Shown in pieces: positions 17,611 through 26,528 of a stretch of 64,000 nucleotides of DNA. The notes under the pieces were generated by a model. It searched no databases, had not been told where the DNA came from, and saw nothing but the letters and a program-made list of their open reading frames with translations. The stretch is from NCBI RefSeq assembly GCF_003387475.1, contig NZ_QUNO01000026.1, forward strand, positions 1 through 64,000, written 5' to 3'. Position numbers and translations under genes: made by a program. This DNA comes from Kutzneria buriramensis (GTDB lineage: Bacteria; Actinomycetota; Actinomycetes; Mycobacteriales; Pseudonocardiaceae). Each line of letters starts with the position of its first letter. Positions within the stretch are counted from its first letter, which is position 1.

Positions 17611-19485
17611 TTAGAAAGCTGAAACCGCACGTGGTTTGCTGTCCGGCAGATCTCCTTCGGCGGCGATGAGTCGTAAGTCTGACTGTATTAGCCTCGCCGC
17701 GCAGGCTCGCACGAGCGGTGCGAATCGGTAGCGGAAGGGCTTGAGCGCCGAATCCGCCGTGACCGCTTCGACATCGGCGAGCTGGAACTCGACCAAGGTT
17801 TCCAACGTCAACTCAGCGGAGCGGCGGTCAACGCCCAGGATGTCGGCGGCCTGGCTGACGCTGATGGGGGCGGTATTGCGGACCAGGCTAAGGAAGGCAG
17901 CACCGTGACCGGCCGGGAGTGCACGGCAGGTTAGTTCCACACCGTGCAATACGTCCATCTGAGCGCTGACGAGTTCGTCAGGCCAGTCGTCCTCGTTGCG
18001 CAGACGTTCTACAAGGTGGCCAATTGACCAATGTGGACGGACCGCCAGTCGGCCGCCACACGCGACCAGGGCAGCTGGGAGTGCGCTGAACATGTGGATC
18101 AATTGGCGGGCGGCATCTAGTTCACGGCGCAGGCGTCCCCAGCCGATGATGCTGCTCAGCAGCTCCAGGGCTTCATGTTCGGTCAGCCTCGGCAGCTCCA
18201 CATGGAGACCGACGGCGCGTTGGGACAGTCGAGTGCGGGTTCCGATGATGGCGGCTCCGCCGCTACCCTGGGGGATGAGCTGAGTCAGTTCGCCCTCGCT
18301 GACGACATTGTCGAGCACGACCAGGACACGGCGCCGGTCGGTCCAGTTGTGGAACAGCCGGGCGCGTGCGTCCGCGCCGTTGGGCAGCGCGCCGTTGGGC
18401 AGCCCGCCGGTAGGCCCGAAGATGGCGTGCAAGAAGCTGTCCAGCGCCTGCTCAGGAGTGATCTTGGCAAGGTCAGCGTGGAACTGGCCGTGCGGAAAAC
18501 GGGCGCGCACGGCGTGGGCGGAGTGGACGCAGAAGGCGGTCTTGCCCGCGCCCGGCGGCCCCACGACGGTGACTACGGCGGGGGCGTTGGTGGTGCGGTT
18601 GGCAAGGTGGTGCTCAACAGCCGCCCTTGCGTCCGTGCGACCGATGAAGGCGGGCACATCCGGGGGCAGCTGAGCGGGTGATTCCAGCAGAGCGGAAGTG
18701 TGGATTGCACCGGTGGTGGCGACCGCCTGGTCAAGATTGCCCACAAGCAGCGCGCGCTGGGCGCTTTGCAGTTGTGGGCCAGGCTCCAGGCCGAGGCTCT
18801 CGATCAAGGCAGTGCGGATTCGTTGGAAAACCTTCAGGGCCTCGCCGCGGCGGCCGGCGCGGTGCAGAGCGGTGATGAGCTTGGCGTGGAGGCCCTCGTG
18901 GACGGGGTGCTCCCGGACGAGGGCGCCAAGTGTGGTGATGACCTCTCCGTGGCGGCCGAGCATGAGCTGGATGTCCGTGTGCTGTTCTATAGCCGCGATG
19001 CGAATTTCCTCCAGCCGCCGGACGTGCCCTTCGAGCTCGGGGCCGGGGCTCACGTCGCTCAGGGCTCGGCCGCGCCAGAGGGCCAGCGCATCGCGCAGAG
19101 TAACGGCGGCGACCTCCAGCTTGCCGTGGTCGAACTCGGCCTGGCCCCGGTCGACCAGTTCGGTGAACAGCCAGGCGTCCACAGCGTCATCGGGCAACGT
19201 GAGGGTGTAACCGATGTTCCGGGTGTGCAGGATCGTGGCCGTGCCGTCGGCGGGTACGCCCACGGCCAGGAGCTTGCGTAAATGGGACATGTGGGTCTGG
19301 AGTGTGCCTATGGCCTTCTCTGGAGGGGTCGTACCCCAGAGTTCTGTGATCAACTGTCCGATGTGAACGACCTGGTTGACATTGATCGCCAGTAGAGCAA
19401 ACGCCTGTCGAAGCTTGCCCTGGGACAGAGTGACCGGTATCTCACCACGGGTCACCTCGAACTGGCCGAGCACACGGATCTGCAT
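17611..19485 (-). CDS. AfsR/SARP-family transcriptional regulator with NB-ARC domain
   Basis: A 624-residue regulator. Residues 1-95 form an OmpR-like winged helix (MQIRVLGQFEVTRGEIPVTL) typical of Streptomyces antibiotic regulatory proteins. Residues ~95-245 form the BTAD domain (VDAWLFTELVDRGQAEFDHG; HEGLHAKLITALHRAGRRGE). Residues ~280-500 form a STAND ATPase with Walker A GPPGAGKT and Walker B-like VLVVLDNV, then a winged-helix-like tail (ISVSQAADILGVDRRSAELT). The long TPR tail of full AfsR is absent. SARPs activate secondary-metabolite operons, so targets may be the PKS operon or the small family genes (inference). Its end touches the KS pseudogene. Confidence 0.9.
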   Translation of the reverse strand: MQIRVLGQFEVTRGEIPVTLSQGKLRQAFALLAINVNQVVHIGQLITELWGTTPPEKAIGTLQTHMSHLRKLLAVGVPADGTATILHTRNIGYTLTLPDDAVDAWLFTELVDRGQAEFDHGKLEVAAVTLRDALALWRGRALSDVSPGPELEGHVRRLEEIRIAAIEQHTDIQLMLGRHGEVITTLGALVREHPVHEGLHAKLITALHRAGRRGEALKVFQRIRTALIESLGLEPGPQLQSAQRALLVGNLDQAVATTGAIHTSALLESPAQLPPDVPAFIGRTDARAAVEHHLANRTTNAPAVVTVVGPPGAGKTAFCVHSAHAVRARFPHGQFHADLAKITPEQALDSFLHAIFGPTGGLPNGALPNGADARARLFHNWTDRRRVLVVLDNVVSEGELTQLIPQGSGGAAIIGTRTRLSQRAVGLHVELPRLTEHEALELLSSIIGWGRLRRELDAARQLIHMFSALPAALVACGGRLAVRPHWSIGHLVERLRNEDDWPDELVSAQMDVLHGVELTCRALPAGHGAAFLSLVRNTAPISVSQAADILGVDRRSAELTLETLVEFQLADVEAVTADSALKPFRYRFAPLVRACAARLIQSDLRLIAAEGDLPDSKPRAVSAF

Positions 19486-19776
19486 GGGCGCACCTCCCGG
19501 GTCCCAGGGATCCTAGGTGCACTCGAATGCCCGCAAGAGCGGATTCCGACCAATTAGGGAATTTGTCAGCGTGAGTCGGGATGCGACGTCCGCGACCCTG
19601 TTGTTCGTCCATGGGCAGGGTGACGGGGGCTGATATCGTATCGGGTCGGCCAGCTTCAGGTAGTCGTGGTGACCTGCATAGTTCGGAAAACAAGTTCTTG
19701 TTTCGCGCATGGTACTCGTCGTTGCGGCGGGATATCCTGTCCAGATCGAACCGGGCGGATGAATGGTGGTATTCCG

Positions 19777-20046
19777 ATGGGACTCGACGTCGAACCACTC
19801 AGCCGTCGCGCACTGAACATGCTCCGCGCGGTAGCCGCCGGACGCGGCCGGTTGACCCTGAGCTGTGAGCTCGACCTCTACGTGGATGGGCTTCCTTGCT
19901 GCGACCAGATTACGGCGAGGTCCCTGACGCGCGCGGGGCTGATTGCCCCGGGCCAGCCAGGGCGGTTGGGGGAGAGCGTACCGGCGGTACTCACTCCCGA
20001 TGGCAGCGCGGCCGTCGCCGACGCCCGGCTGTCCGTCGCCAGCTGA
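19777..20046 (+). CDS. Small winged-helix-like protein, unknown function
   Basis: An 89-residue protein: MGLDVEPLSRRALNMLRAVA, then LTLSCELDLYVDGLPCCDQI, then TARSLTRAGLIAPGQPGRLG and VPAVLTPDGSAAVADA. The pattern (helix, helix, 'ARSLTRAGLI', then 'LTPDGSAAV') resembles a small winged-helix fold of the type that separates 'hard-to-classify' actinobacterial small proteins. Three Cys (SCE, CC) are notable. The ATG at 19777 lies in an isolated position, divergent from the AfsR-type gene. I believe similar proteins are common in actinomycetes, but no function is known to me. Confidence 0.65.
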   Translation: MGLDVEPLSRRALNMLRAVAAGRGRLTLSCELDLYVDGLPCCDQITARSLTRAGLIAPGQPGRLGESVPAVLTPDGSAAVADARLSVAS

Positions 20047-20598
20047 ATCAGCCGAGTTCGAGCAACTCTGTCACAGTCATCGGATCTATTGACCAGTCGT
20101 CTCGCCGCAGGGCAATGGGCAGGTCGCCAACGAAGCCGAACGCGACGTGGGCGGCACGTCTGATATAGAAACCTGCTTTCGCTGTGACCATGATGGTCTA
20201 CAGGTCCGTGCACGCTACGAATGTGTATGTGCTGGTGATCTGCAGTGGGCGAAGGTGGTTTGCTTATCCGTCTCGGCCAAGGCTGCGACTCGTTCTGCGA
20301 GGGGCCGGCGTGCGTAGGCTTGAATGTCGTTCATGCTGCGTTATTTCGCCAGTCGTCAGTGTTTGCACGGAGTATCTTGCCGTTGCGGGTCTGTGGCGTC
20401 GAACATCCGAGTGTTTCGCGATGCGGAGGCGTCTGCGCGCATCGAAGGTATTTCGTGCACAGCGCGTACCGTGAAGTTCGGAAATCGTTCCGAAGTCGTC
20501 CCAATGTATGAGGTGTTCCAGGCATGAACCTCTATGCTTCCGGCATCACGCCGAGCCCCTGATGGGTCCGGCCTCCAGTCCTGTCGAAGGTGCGCCCG
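20047..20598. other. Gene-free stretch
   Basis: About 550 bases without a supportable gene. Short open frames on both strands (for example 20184-20474 plus and 20356-20613 minus) lack family motifs and good starts. The last part presumably carries the promoter of the SsgA-like gene. Confidence 0.4.
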
Positions 20599-21009
20599 AT
20601 GGAAGTCCACCACGAGATGGTCTATGCGGCCCTGTTCTCCAAACTACGCCCCTCGGGCGAGGACTCATCACGGATTGTGCTGGCAGAGCTCTGCTACGAC
20701 AGCGGCGATCCGTACGCGGTCACAGTCGATCTCGACTGCGGATCGAACGTGCGCTGGCTGATCGGACGGGATCTGCTCGTGGACGGGATGTTCTCGCCGG
20801 TCGGCGAGGGGAACGTGCGGGTGTCACCGGCTGGCAGTAGACAGGTAATCGTGCTTGCGTTGTCCTCGCCGGATGGCGAGGCCGTGCTGGAGGTCGCGGC
20901 TGTGGCGCTCGGCGCGTTCCTCGCCGGCACATTCGAATGCGTCGCCGCAGGCGAGGAGAGCGCGTTCATCGACTTTGATACTGAAATCGCGAAGCTGCGC
21001 GGATACTGA
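20599..21009 (+). CDS. SsgA-family sporulation/cell-division regulator
   Basis: A 136-residue SsgA-like protein. Visible family blocks are VYAALFSKLRPSGEDS-type N-terminal strands, AELCYDSGDPYAVTVDLDCG, VRWLIGRDLLVDGMFSPVGE and NVRVSPAGSRQVIVLALSSP, then DGEAVLEVAAVALGAFLAGT. These match the usual architecture ('Y.pDPYAV...F......V.W.fARDLL..G'). SsgA-like proteins help place and build septa and spore walls in sporulating actinomycetes, usually by localising partner proteins in the cytoplasm. GAAGG precedes the ATG; a second ATG six codons in is possible. A SALP at this unusual accessory site may be a lineage-specific paralogue. Confidence 0.9.
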   Translation: MEVHHEMVYAALFSKLRPSGEDSSRIVLAELCYDSGDPYAVTVDLDCGSNVRWLIGRDLLVDGMFSPVGEGNVRVSPAGSRQVIVLALSSPDGEAVLEVAAVALGAFLAGTFECVAAGEESAFIDFDTEIAKLRGY

Positions 21010-21156
21010 ACGGAAGTCGCGGTTGGCATTGTGATATATGAAGGCCGGGCCCAGAACGTGCCGGTACCTGTGCCCGTGAGAAGGGCCGTAAGCCCCTCGT
21101 CGCCAACCGAGGCACAGTGTCGAGGTGTACCTGTCAAAGTTCTGGCCGCCCAACCG

Positions 21157-21208
21157 AAAAAAACACATGTGTGGTGTGTGCCATGGTTCGTGGCACACAC
21201 CACACATG
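21157..21208 (-). terminator. Rho-independent terminator, minus-strand sense
   Basis: A perfect 18-base-pair stem (21166-21183 with 21191-21208, 7-base loop) is flanked at its left by seven A residues (21157-21163), which read as a T-run after the hairpin on the minus strand. It therefore terminates transcription coming from the small gene 21610-21329. It is the cleanest classical terminator in the window. Confidence 0.85.
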
Positions 21209-21328
21209 AATTAGCTCACCCGACCTGGCCTGTTCGCGCGGGTTCCGAGCGACACCAGGATGTCCTTTCCGTGACCTGATTCTGCGTCACTCGGAAGTGA
21301 TTTCCTGGCCGACCCAAAGATCGGGCGT

Positions 21329-21610
21329 TCAGGATGTCGTCAGACAGCTGGCGAGATCGTGGACCGACATTCCTGCCGCATCGTGCTGCAAACGACTCAA
21401 CGGGCTATCAACAATGCGTCGTCCGCCGACACCGATAACGGCGGCAAGCCTCTCCAGTGCATTCGCTCCGCCGATAACCACACACTTGGTTCCCTGAACC
21501 CATACCGCACCGCACAGTAGCGGAGTCGAGGCTACGCGGATGTCGAGCGAAACAAGAAAGCCCCCCTCGGCAACGGTACCTGCGTTCGCCAAGCGTTCAA
21601 TTTCGTTCAT
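21329..21610 (-). CDS. Small Cys-motif family protein, member 5
   Basis: A 93-residue protein of unknown function. The ATG at 21610 is chosen over a TTG three codons upstream because it yields MNEIERLANA, the usual family opening. It has a Gly-Gly (AEGGFLVSLDIRV), then ASTPLLCGAVWVQG (Cys near residue 33), extra Cys residues and the C-terminal GMSVHDLASCLTTS, which matches SVHDLLDARIVMW of member 10. A strong terminator follows at 21157-21208. The region upstream carries the second copy of the 22-base motif. Confidence 0.8.
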   Translation of the reverse strand: MNEIERLANAGTVAEGGFLVSLDIRVASTPLLCGAVWVQGTKCVVIGGANALERLAAVIGVGGRRIVDSPLSRLQHDAAGMSVHDLASCLTTS

Positions 21611-22085
21611 GGCAGTCAAGCTACCATCAGTTTAGTCGACGGAAATCCACCGATCGATCGATTCGCGATTCTTTCAATGCAGTGCGGAATTTTCTCACGA
21701 GGTTCGCGAGTGGCCATGGCGTGCGGTGTTGTGGGCTGCGGACACCGCGGGACCCCCAGACATGCGCTGTCGGATTGTCTGAGCGCGAGGCTCCTCCGGG
21801 CCGCCCGGTAGTACCAGGGCTCCCCACCCACCTTCGGAGGTCTCGGTTCTGCGGCCTGGTACCTGACCGTCCCAACCGCGTGGGCTTCTTCGGCGTTCAG
21901 CACAACAATCTTGGCGAGATCACCTCAGTGTGACGGCCATTCAACCCGCTGTAGTTCGTCGATGTGATGGTTAGAATTTCAAGGAAAATTGTAAGAAGAT
22001 TTCTTCATCAGGCTTGTGGATTCTTTGCGATAGGGGGAGTGCTACTGTTCGTCGCGGTGTCATTCTACTCCTGAAGGGTATGAGA
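21611..22085. promoter_or_regulatory. Divergent intergenic region, members 5 and 6
   Basis: About 475 bases separate the divergently transcribed members 5 and 6. A minus-strand open frame at 21616-21903 has no family match that I recognise and is treated as non-coding. The region contains the shared 22-base motif (21906-21927) and, 80 bases before member 6, the 11-mer GAAGATTTCTT (21995-22005) within an AT-rich patch. The same 11-mer precedes member 11 by 88 bases. Confidence 0.45.
21906..21927 (-). repeat. 22-base shared motif, copy 2
   Basis: On the minus strand this is identical over 22 bases to 2700-2721. Here it lies roughly 300 bases upstream of the small gene starting at 21610, whereas copy 1 directly follows the stop of another family gene. 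Confidence 0.6.
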
Positions 22086-22397
22086 ATGAATCTTGTCGAA
22101 ACCATCGCCGACAAGCGGATGCCGGCCACTGGCGGCGGTGAGTTGGCGCCGCTCGAACTGGCGACCGTGCTAGACCCAGTGGGCTGTGGGCTGGGTATCG
22201 GGGCAGTGTTCGCGGCCATGGAGAGGGCGTTGGCTATGGGGCGAACCGACCTCGCCGAACACCTCGCGCATGAGCTGGCACTGGCCCGCACATTCGGCAG
22301 TGTGCATCACTATGCTGAGTCACTCGCCGGCCTGGCTGGCTCGTTCGGCGACCAGTCGGTCACCGACCTGACGGCGCTCTGGACGTCGTTGCGCTGA
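22086..22397 (+). CDS. Small Cys-motif family protein, member 6
   Basis: A 103-residue protein of unknown function. Two in-frame ATGs exist (22080 and 22086); the second is preferred because it gives MNLVETIADK and sits about eight bases after AAGGG. It carries PATGGGELAPLELATVLDPV followed by GCG (Cys near residue 32), an alanine-rich helix (AVFAAMERALAMGRTDLAEH), a His-rich middle and the C-terminal SVTDLTALWTSLR. The GGGELAPLEL block is nearly the same as GGELRPLEV of member 8. Confidence 0.85.
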   Translation: MNLVETIADKRMPATGGGELAPLELATVLDPVGCGLGIGAVFAAMERALAMGRTDLAEHLAHELALARTFGSVHHYAESLAGLAGSFGDQSVTDLTALWTSLR

Positions 22398-22539
22398 TGT
22401 TGACGTGAGGGCGGGCGGCCTAGCCGACATTCAGGCAACTTGGTGCTCCTATCAGACCGGCATCGACCAAGTAGGTGTTTGATCGGCTATGTCGCCACCT
22501 CGTCTCCGCGTAGCAGGTTCGGTTGTTTGTGGGGCTTGA

Positions 22540-23406
22540 TCGTCGGTGTGGGATGATCTTGGTGCGCAGGCCGGTCAGGAGCGTCCGTCGTCTGAGGAGC
22601 TCGCCGGCCTGGTCGGCAGTCTCAAACTGCATTGCACGAGCCGGGCGGTAGCAGATGACCGCGCAGTCCAACCGGGCGAACGCCGTGAAGTGGACGGCCT
22701 TGCACTCGTAGCGGCGGGCCGGCCGACGGAAGCAGGATACCCGCTACAGGGTCCGCTCGATCACGTACCGATGGCGACCCAGGCACTTGGCCGACTCGAT
22801 ACCCGGCGGGCGATCCGGGCGATGATGCCCCGCCGACTCATCGCCTTTCGGCAGGGCGGATAGTCGTCGCCCTTGTCCGCGCGCACCTTGCGCGGCCGCC
22901 CGGTCGGTTCCTTGACTGGGGCGACGGCATCGACCACCGTCGCCAACTCCAGATGATCGTTGCGGTTGGCCGCAGAAGTGACCACGGCCAACGGCGGCGG
23001 CTCCGGTCGCTGATCGCGTGGATTTTCGAGCCGGGCTTGCCTCGATCGACCGGGCTGGAGCCGGTCAGGTCCCCCCTTGACCGCACGGACGTGCACGTTG
23101 TCCACCGATGCCGCGACCAGTCGATCGCCCCGGCCGAGCCGAGCAGATCCAACAGCCTCTCGTGCAGGTGGGTGAACGCCTCCGGCTCGACCCACTCGGT
23201 GAACCCGACGGTGCGCGGTGGCACGACTGACCCCGAACGAGGACGGCAGCGCGTCCCAGGCGCACCGGTCCGCAGCACTTACAGGATGGCGGCCAGCACC
23301 GCAGGCGGCGCCGGCCGCCGCCCTGGTGGCGTTGCGGCGCATCGGGCAGCAGCGAGTGTGCCAGCAGCCACACCGACTCCCGGTACCCCTTCTCCACGGC
23401 GTCCAT
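22540..23406 (-). pseudogene. IS5-family transposase, frameshifted
   Basis: Minus-strand blocks of an IS5-type (IS427-like) transposase lie in order but in different frames: a start region near 23406 (MDAVEKGYRESVWLLAHSLL), FTEWVEPEAFTHLHERLLDL, then AIDWSRHRW, then DNVHVRAVKGG, VVTSAANRNDHLELATVVDA and KVRADKGDDYP (catalytic Asp region). The C-terminal part near 22640 shows DCAVICYRPARAM. Several frame changes show it is inactive. Confidence 0.75.
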
Positions 23407-23458
23407 AAGCGATCAACGCTATCGCCTGCCCCGCAACGCGCCCAAATGAGATGTGGTC

Positions 23459-23755
23459 TTAACCGCGAACGTTGATCAGCGCGTCGACTGAAACCGGTTC
23501 GGCACCGCAGAGATCGACAAGGCTGTCGCTTCCATGGAACAGGCCGATGGTCGCCTGCATGGCCGCCCACTGGCGATCCGTCTGCGCGAAACGGGCGGCG
23601 GCGCGCTGGTCAGCGGCGACGGCGATTTGTGCCATCTTGTCGACCCCGATACTCGTCACGCAACTGACCGGCGTAACCAGATTACGCAGCTCAAGGGGTC
23701 GTGGCGCGCCGTCGAGACAGGCCTGTCGGATCGCTGCCAGTTCTACAGTGTTCAT
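23459..23755 (-). CDS. Small Cys-motif family protein, member 7
   Basis: A 98-residue protein of unknown function: MNTVELAAIRQACLDGAPRP, then LELRNLVTPVSCVTSIGVDK (Cys near residue 32), Ala-rich and aromatic middle, and C-terminal EPVSVDALINVRG. The open frame continues upstream to an ATG at 23923. This would add 56 residues that themselves contain SLVSPSCDVW and SAAELDDVVVVYNF, echoing the family's Cys and C-terminal motifs. Either two tandem members have been fused in frame after a deletion, or the upstream part is untranslated relic. The short start is preferred because it restores the family N-terminus, but its ribosome site is weak. The upstream gene is divergent. Confidence 0.75.
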   Translation of the reverse strand: MNTVELAAIRQACLDGAPRPLELRNLVTPVSCVTSIGVDKMAQIAVAADQRAAARFAQTDRQWAAMQATIGLFHGSDSLVDLCGAEPVSVDALINVRG

Positions 23756-23942
23756 GTCAGCAAAGTTGTAGACGACCACAACATCGTCAAGCTCAGCGGC
23801 AGAATATCCGAAAAACATGGAAACGAGTGCGCTATCGACGCGCGATTCTCGGAACTTGCTTGCGTGTTCACGCCACACGTCGCAGGATGGGCTGACCAGG
23901 CTGCCAATAGCGGTATCGGCCATCGGAGCGTGAAGGTTCACT

Positions 23943-24725
23943 GTGGACGGAGTGCGCGACGCGATCGCGCTCGAATCGGTCACCGTGACGTTCGGCGGCG
24001 GATACACCGCAGTCGCGGACATCACTTTCGCTGTGCCCGCCGGGAGTTTCGTCTCGGTAGTGGGCCCCACTGGCTGCGGCAAATCCACCGTCCTGAACTG
24101 CGTCGCCGGTCTTTGCGCGCCCACAACGGGCCAGGTGCTCGTCGCGGACCGGCCGCTACGCGGTCTCAACCGCGCGGCAGGGTATCTGTTCCAACAGGAC
24201 ACCCTGCTTCCCTGGAAGTCCGTCCAGGACAACATCGCGCTGGGACTGCAGATCAATGGTGTCGGTCAGAAGGAACGCGCCCGCCTGAGCACGGAGTGGG
24301 CCGCCAGGGTCGGGCTCGAGGGCTTCACGAACAGCTATCCGCACGAGCTGTCCGGCGGTATGCGCAAACGGACCGCGCTGGCCCAGGTGTGGATCACCGA
24401 GCCGGACATCCTGCTGATGGACGAGCCGTTCGGCGCGCTCGACGTGCAAACCCGGCAGATCATGCACAGCGAGTTGCTCCGGCTGTGGACCGGAAGCGGC
24501 AAGACTGTACTGTTCGTCACCCACGACCTCGACGAAGCCGTCACACTGTCCGACGAGGTCATCGTGCTCTCGGCCGGGCCTGCCAGCCATGTCCTTGGAC
24601 GCTATCCGGTCGGCCTGCCCAGGCCACGCGATCCGATCGACACCAGGATGTCGACGGAGTACGGCGAGATCTACCAGTCGATCTGGTCCGCCCTACGTGC
24701 CGAGGTGCTCCGAGGTTATGCGTAG
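23943..24725 (+). CDS. ABC transporter ATP-binding protein (SsuB/TauB-like)
   Basis: A 260-residue ATPase of the nitrate/sulfonate/taurine/thiamine-precursor import class. Walker A is GPTGCGKST (about residue 41), the Q-loop is FQQDTLLPW, the signature is LSGGM, Walker B is ILLMDEPFGALD, and the switch His is in THDLDEA. It energises uptake at the inner face of the membrane. The GTG start gives VDGVRDAIALESVTVTFGGG. The gene overlaps the permease by eight bases and forms an operon with it and the lipoprotein that follows. Confidence 0.93.
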   Translation: MDGVRDAIALESVTVTFGGGYTAVADITFAVPAGSFVSVVGPTGCGKSTVLNCVAGLCAPTTGQVLVADRPLRGLNRAAGYLFQQDTLLPWKSVQDNIALGLQINGVGQKERARLSTEWAARVGLEGFTNSYPHELSGGMRKRTALAQVWITEPDILLMDEPFGALDVQTRQIMHSELLRLWTGSGKTVLFVTHDLDEAVTLSDEVIVLSAGPASHVLGRYPVGLPRPRDPIDTRMSTEYGEIYQSIWSALRAEVLRGYA

Positions 24726-25467
24726 ACTGCTCATTCCACTGGTCCAAATCGGACTCGTCTTGGCCGTCCTGGCCAACTGGGAGTTCGGCGGCTACGACGA
24801 GTTCTTCTTCAGCAAGCCCAGCTCGGTCCTCGGCCGAATCGAGCAATGGCTCGCCGACGGCACGATGTGGGCAGACCTGGGCGTGACGCTCACCGAAGCC
24901 GGTCTGGCGCTGCTGATCGGCACGGCGGCGGGGCTGGTCGTCGGGCTCGCACTTGGACGTGTCAAGTTCCTGGGAGCGGTGTTCAGCCCCTTCATCAAGG
25001 CTCTCAACGCCCTGCCCAGGGTCGTGCTCGCTCCCCTGTTCCTGTTGTGGTTCGGACTCGGCGTGTGGTCGAAGGTGGCGTTCGGTGTGACGCTGGTCTT
25101 CTTCGTCGTCTTCCTGAACACCTACCAGGGAGTGCGCCAGGTCCGGCGCGCACTGGTCGACAACGCCAGGATGCTGGGCGCCACCGAGACCCAACTGGTC
25201 CGGCACGTGATGTTGCCCAGCGCACTGAGCTGGATCTTCGCCAGTTTGCATCTCAGCGTCGGCTTCGCCCTGGTCGGCGCGGTGGTCGGCGAGTACCTCG
25301 GCGCCGCCGCCGGAATGGGCTACCTCATCTCCCAGGCCCAGGGAACGTTGGACACCACCGGTGTGTTCGCCGGCATCGCCGTCCTGACGGTCGTGGTGCT
25401 GCTGGTCGACTTCGGCGTGGGGCTGGTCGAACGAGAGCTGTTGCGTTGGAAACCGGAGGAACAATGA
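24718..25467 (+). CDS. ABC transporter permease (SsuC/TauC-like)
   Basis: A 249-residue integral membrane protein with about six hydrophobic helices, beginning MRRLLIPLVQIGLVLAVLAN. The conserved coupling loop is visible as NARMLGATETQLVRHVMLPS followed by ALSWIFASL, typical of BPD_transp_1 permeases (EAA-like loop). Further family blocks are ALNALPRVVLAPLFLLWFGL and GEYLGAAAGMGYLISQAQ. It overlaps the ATPase gene by eight bases at its start and the binding-protein gene by four (ATGA) at its end, so the three are translationally coupled. Confidence 0.92.
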   Translation: MRRLLIPLVQIGLVLAVLANWEFGGYDEFFFSKPSSVLGRIEQWLADGTMWADLGVTLTEAGLALLIGTAAGLVVGLALGRVKFLGAVFSPFIKALNALPRVVLAPLFLLWFGLGVWSKVAFGVTLVFFVVFLNTYQGVRQVRRALVDNARMLGATETQLVRHVMLPSALSWIFASLHLSVGFALVGAVVGEYLGAAAGMGYLISQAQGTLDTTGVFAGIAVLTVVVLLVDFGVGLVERELLRWKPEEQ

Positions 25468-26474
25468 AACGTCTGCTGACCGTGGCGCTCGCGGCGCTGG
25501 TGCTCACCGGTTGCGCCCAGCAGTCGAACCCACTCGAAAGCGACACCAAGGTCACGATCGGTATCGGCGGCCAGCCGCTGCTGGTGTACCTGCCCACGAC
25601 GCTGGCCGACCGGCTCGGCTACTACCGCGACGAGGGATTGCAGGTGAATCTGCAGGACCTCAAGAGCGGGTCGAACGCCGTGCAGGCCGTCCAGGGCGGC
25701 AGCGTGGACGTGGCCAGCGGGTACTACGACCACACGGTGCAACTACAGGCCAAGGGCCGGCGGGTTACCTCGTTCGTCACCATGGGCCGGCTGCCGTCCG
25801 TCGCGCTGGTCGTCTCTCCCCACAGCAGCAGGAAGATCACTTCGATCTCGGATCTGAAGGGGGCCAACGTCGGGGTGACCGCACCGGGCTCGTCCACCGA
25901 CTTCTTTCTCAAGTACCTGCTGGTCAAGCACGGCATGGCCGCCTCGGACGCGCATACCCTCGCGGTGGGCGGCGATGCCAGCGCGGTCGCCGCCATGCAG
26001 CAGGGCAAGGTCGACGCCGCGGTGATGGTCGACCCGTCGATCAGCCTGCTCCAGAAGCGGGCCGGCGAGCTGCGGATCCTCGCCGACGCGCGAACCAGCG
26101 CGGGCGTCAAGCAGGAGTTCGGCGTGGATAGCTACCCCGGCTCGGTCTTCTACGCCAGCCAGGACTGGTTGGCGCACAATGGAGACACCAGCCGCAAGCT
26201 CGCCAAGGCTGTGGTCCGGGCGCTGCAGTGGATCCATCAGCACTCCGCCACCGAGATCGCTCAGGCCATGCCGGCCGAATACGCGGGGGGCGACCCGGGC
26301 GTCTACGTCACGGCGATCGACCGGGCCAAGGAATCCTTCAGCGCTGACGGGGTCATGCCCGCCGACGGCGCCAAGGCCGCCTACACCGTGCTCTCCGAAT
26401 TCAACTCCGAGGTGGCCAAGGCGAAGATCGACCTGTCCAGCACCTACTCCAACGACTACCTCCCGGCCCGGTAG
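25464..26474 (+). CDS. ABC transporter substrate-binding lipoprotein (NMT1/SsuA-like)
   Basis: A 336-residue secreted lipoprotein. The N-terminus MKRLLTVALAALVLTGCAQQ has a lipobox (LTGC), so it should be anchored outside the membrane. The mature part follows the NMT1/SsuA pattern: VYLPTTLADRLGYYRDEGLQ, GGSVDVASGYYDH, LKGANVGVTAPGSSTDFFLK and VMVDPSISLLQKRAGELRIL. Such proteins bind aliphatic sulfonates, nitrate/bicarbonate or thiamine-pyrimidine precursors; the ligand cannot be told here. GGAGGA precedes the ATG. A strong terminator follows at 26480. Confidence 0.9.
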   Translation: MKRLLTVALAALVLTGCAQQSNPLESDTKVTIGIGGQPLLVYLPTTLADRLGYYRDEGLQVNLQDLKSGSNAVQAVQGGSVDVASGYYDHTVQLQAKGRRVTSFVTMGRLPSVALVVSPHSSRKITSISDLKGANVGVTAPGSSTDFFLKYLLVKHGMAASDAHTLAVGGDASAVAAMQQGKVDAAVMVDPSISLLQKRAGELRILADARTSAGVKQEFGVDSYPGSVFYASQDWLAHNGDTSRKLAKAVVRALQWIHQHSATEIAQAMPAEYAGGDPGVYVTAIDRAKESFSADGVMPADGAKAAYTVLSEFNSEVAKAKIDLSSTYSNDYLPAR

Positions 26475-26479
26475 TAGAA

Positions 26480-26516
26480 GAAGCCCGAAGCCACCCAACC
26501 GGTGGCTTCGGGCTTC
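26480..26516. terminator. Hairpin terminator after the ABC operon
   Basis: A perfect 16-base-pair stem (26480-26495 with 26501-26516) with a 5-base loop, six bases past the binding-protein stop codon. The convergent small gene 26850-26529 ends on the other side, so it likely works for both strands. Confidence 0.85.
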
Positions 26517-26528
26517 CATCACTGTAGG

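Noticed and set aside
20184-20527. Several short plus-strand frames before the SsgA-like gene
   Set aside because: No conserved motifs, poor start sites and mutually overlapping frames.
21616-21903. A 95-codon minus-strand open frame upstream of family member 5
   Set aside because: It has some protein-like appearance (VGTVRYQAAEPRPPKVGG) but no known relatives come to mind, it has no good ribosome site, and it fills the region expected to hold the promoter.
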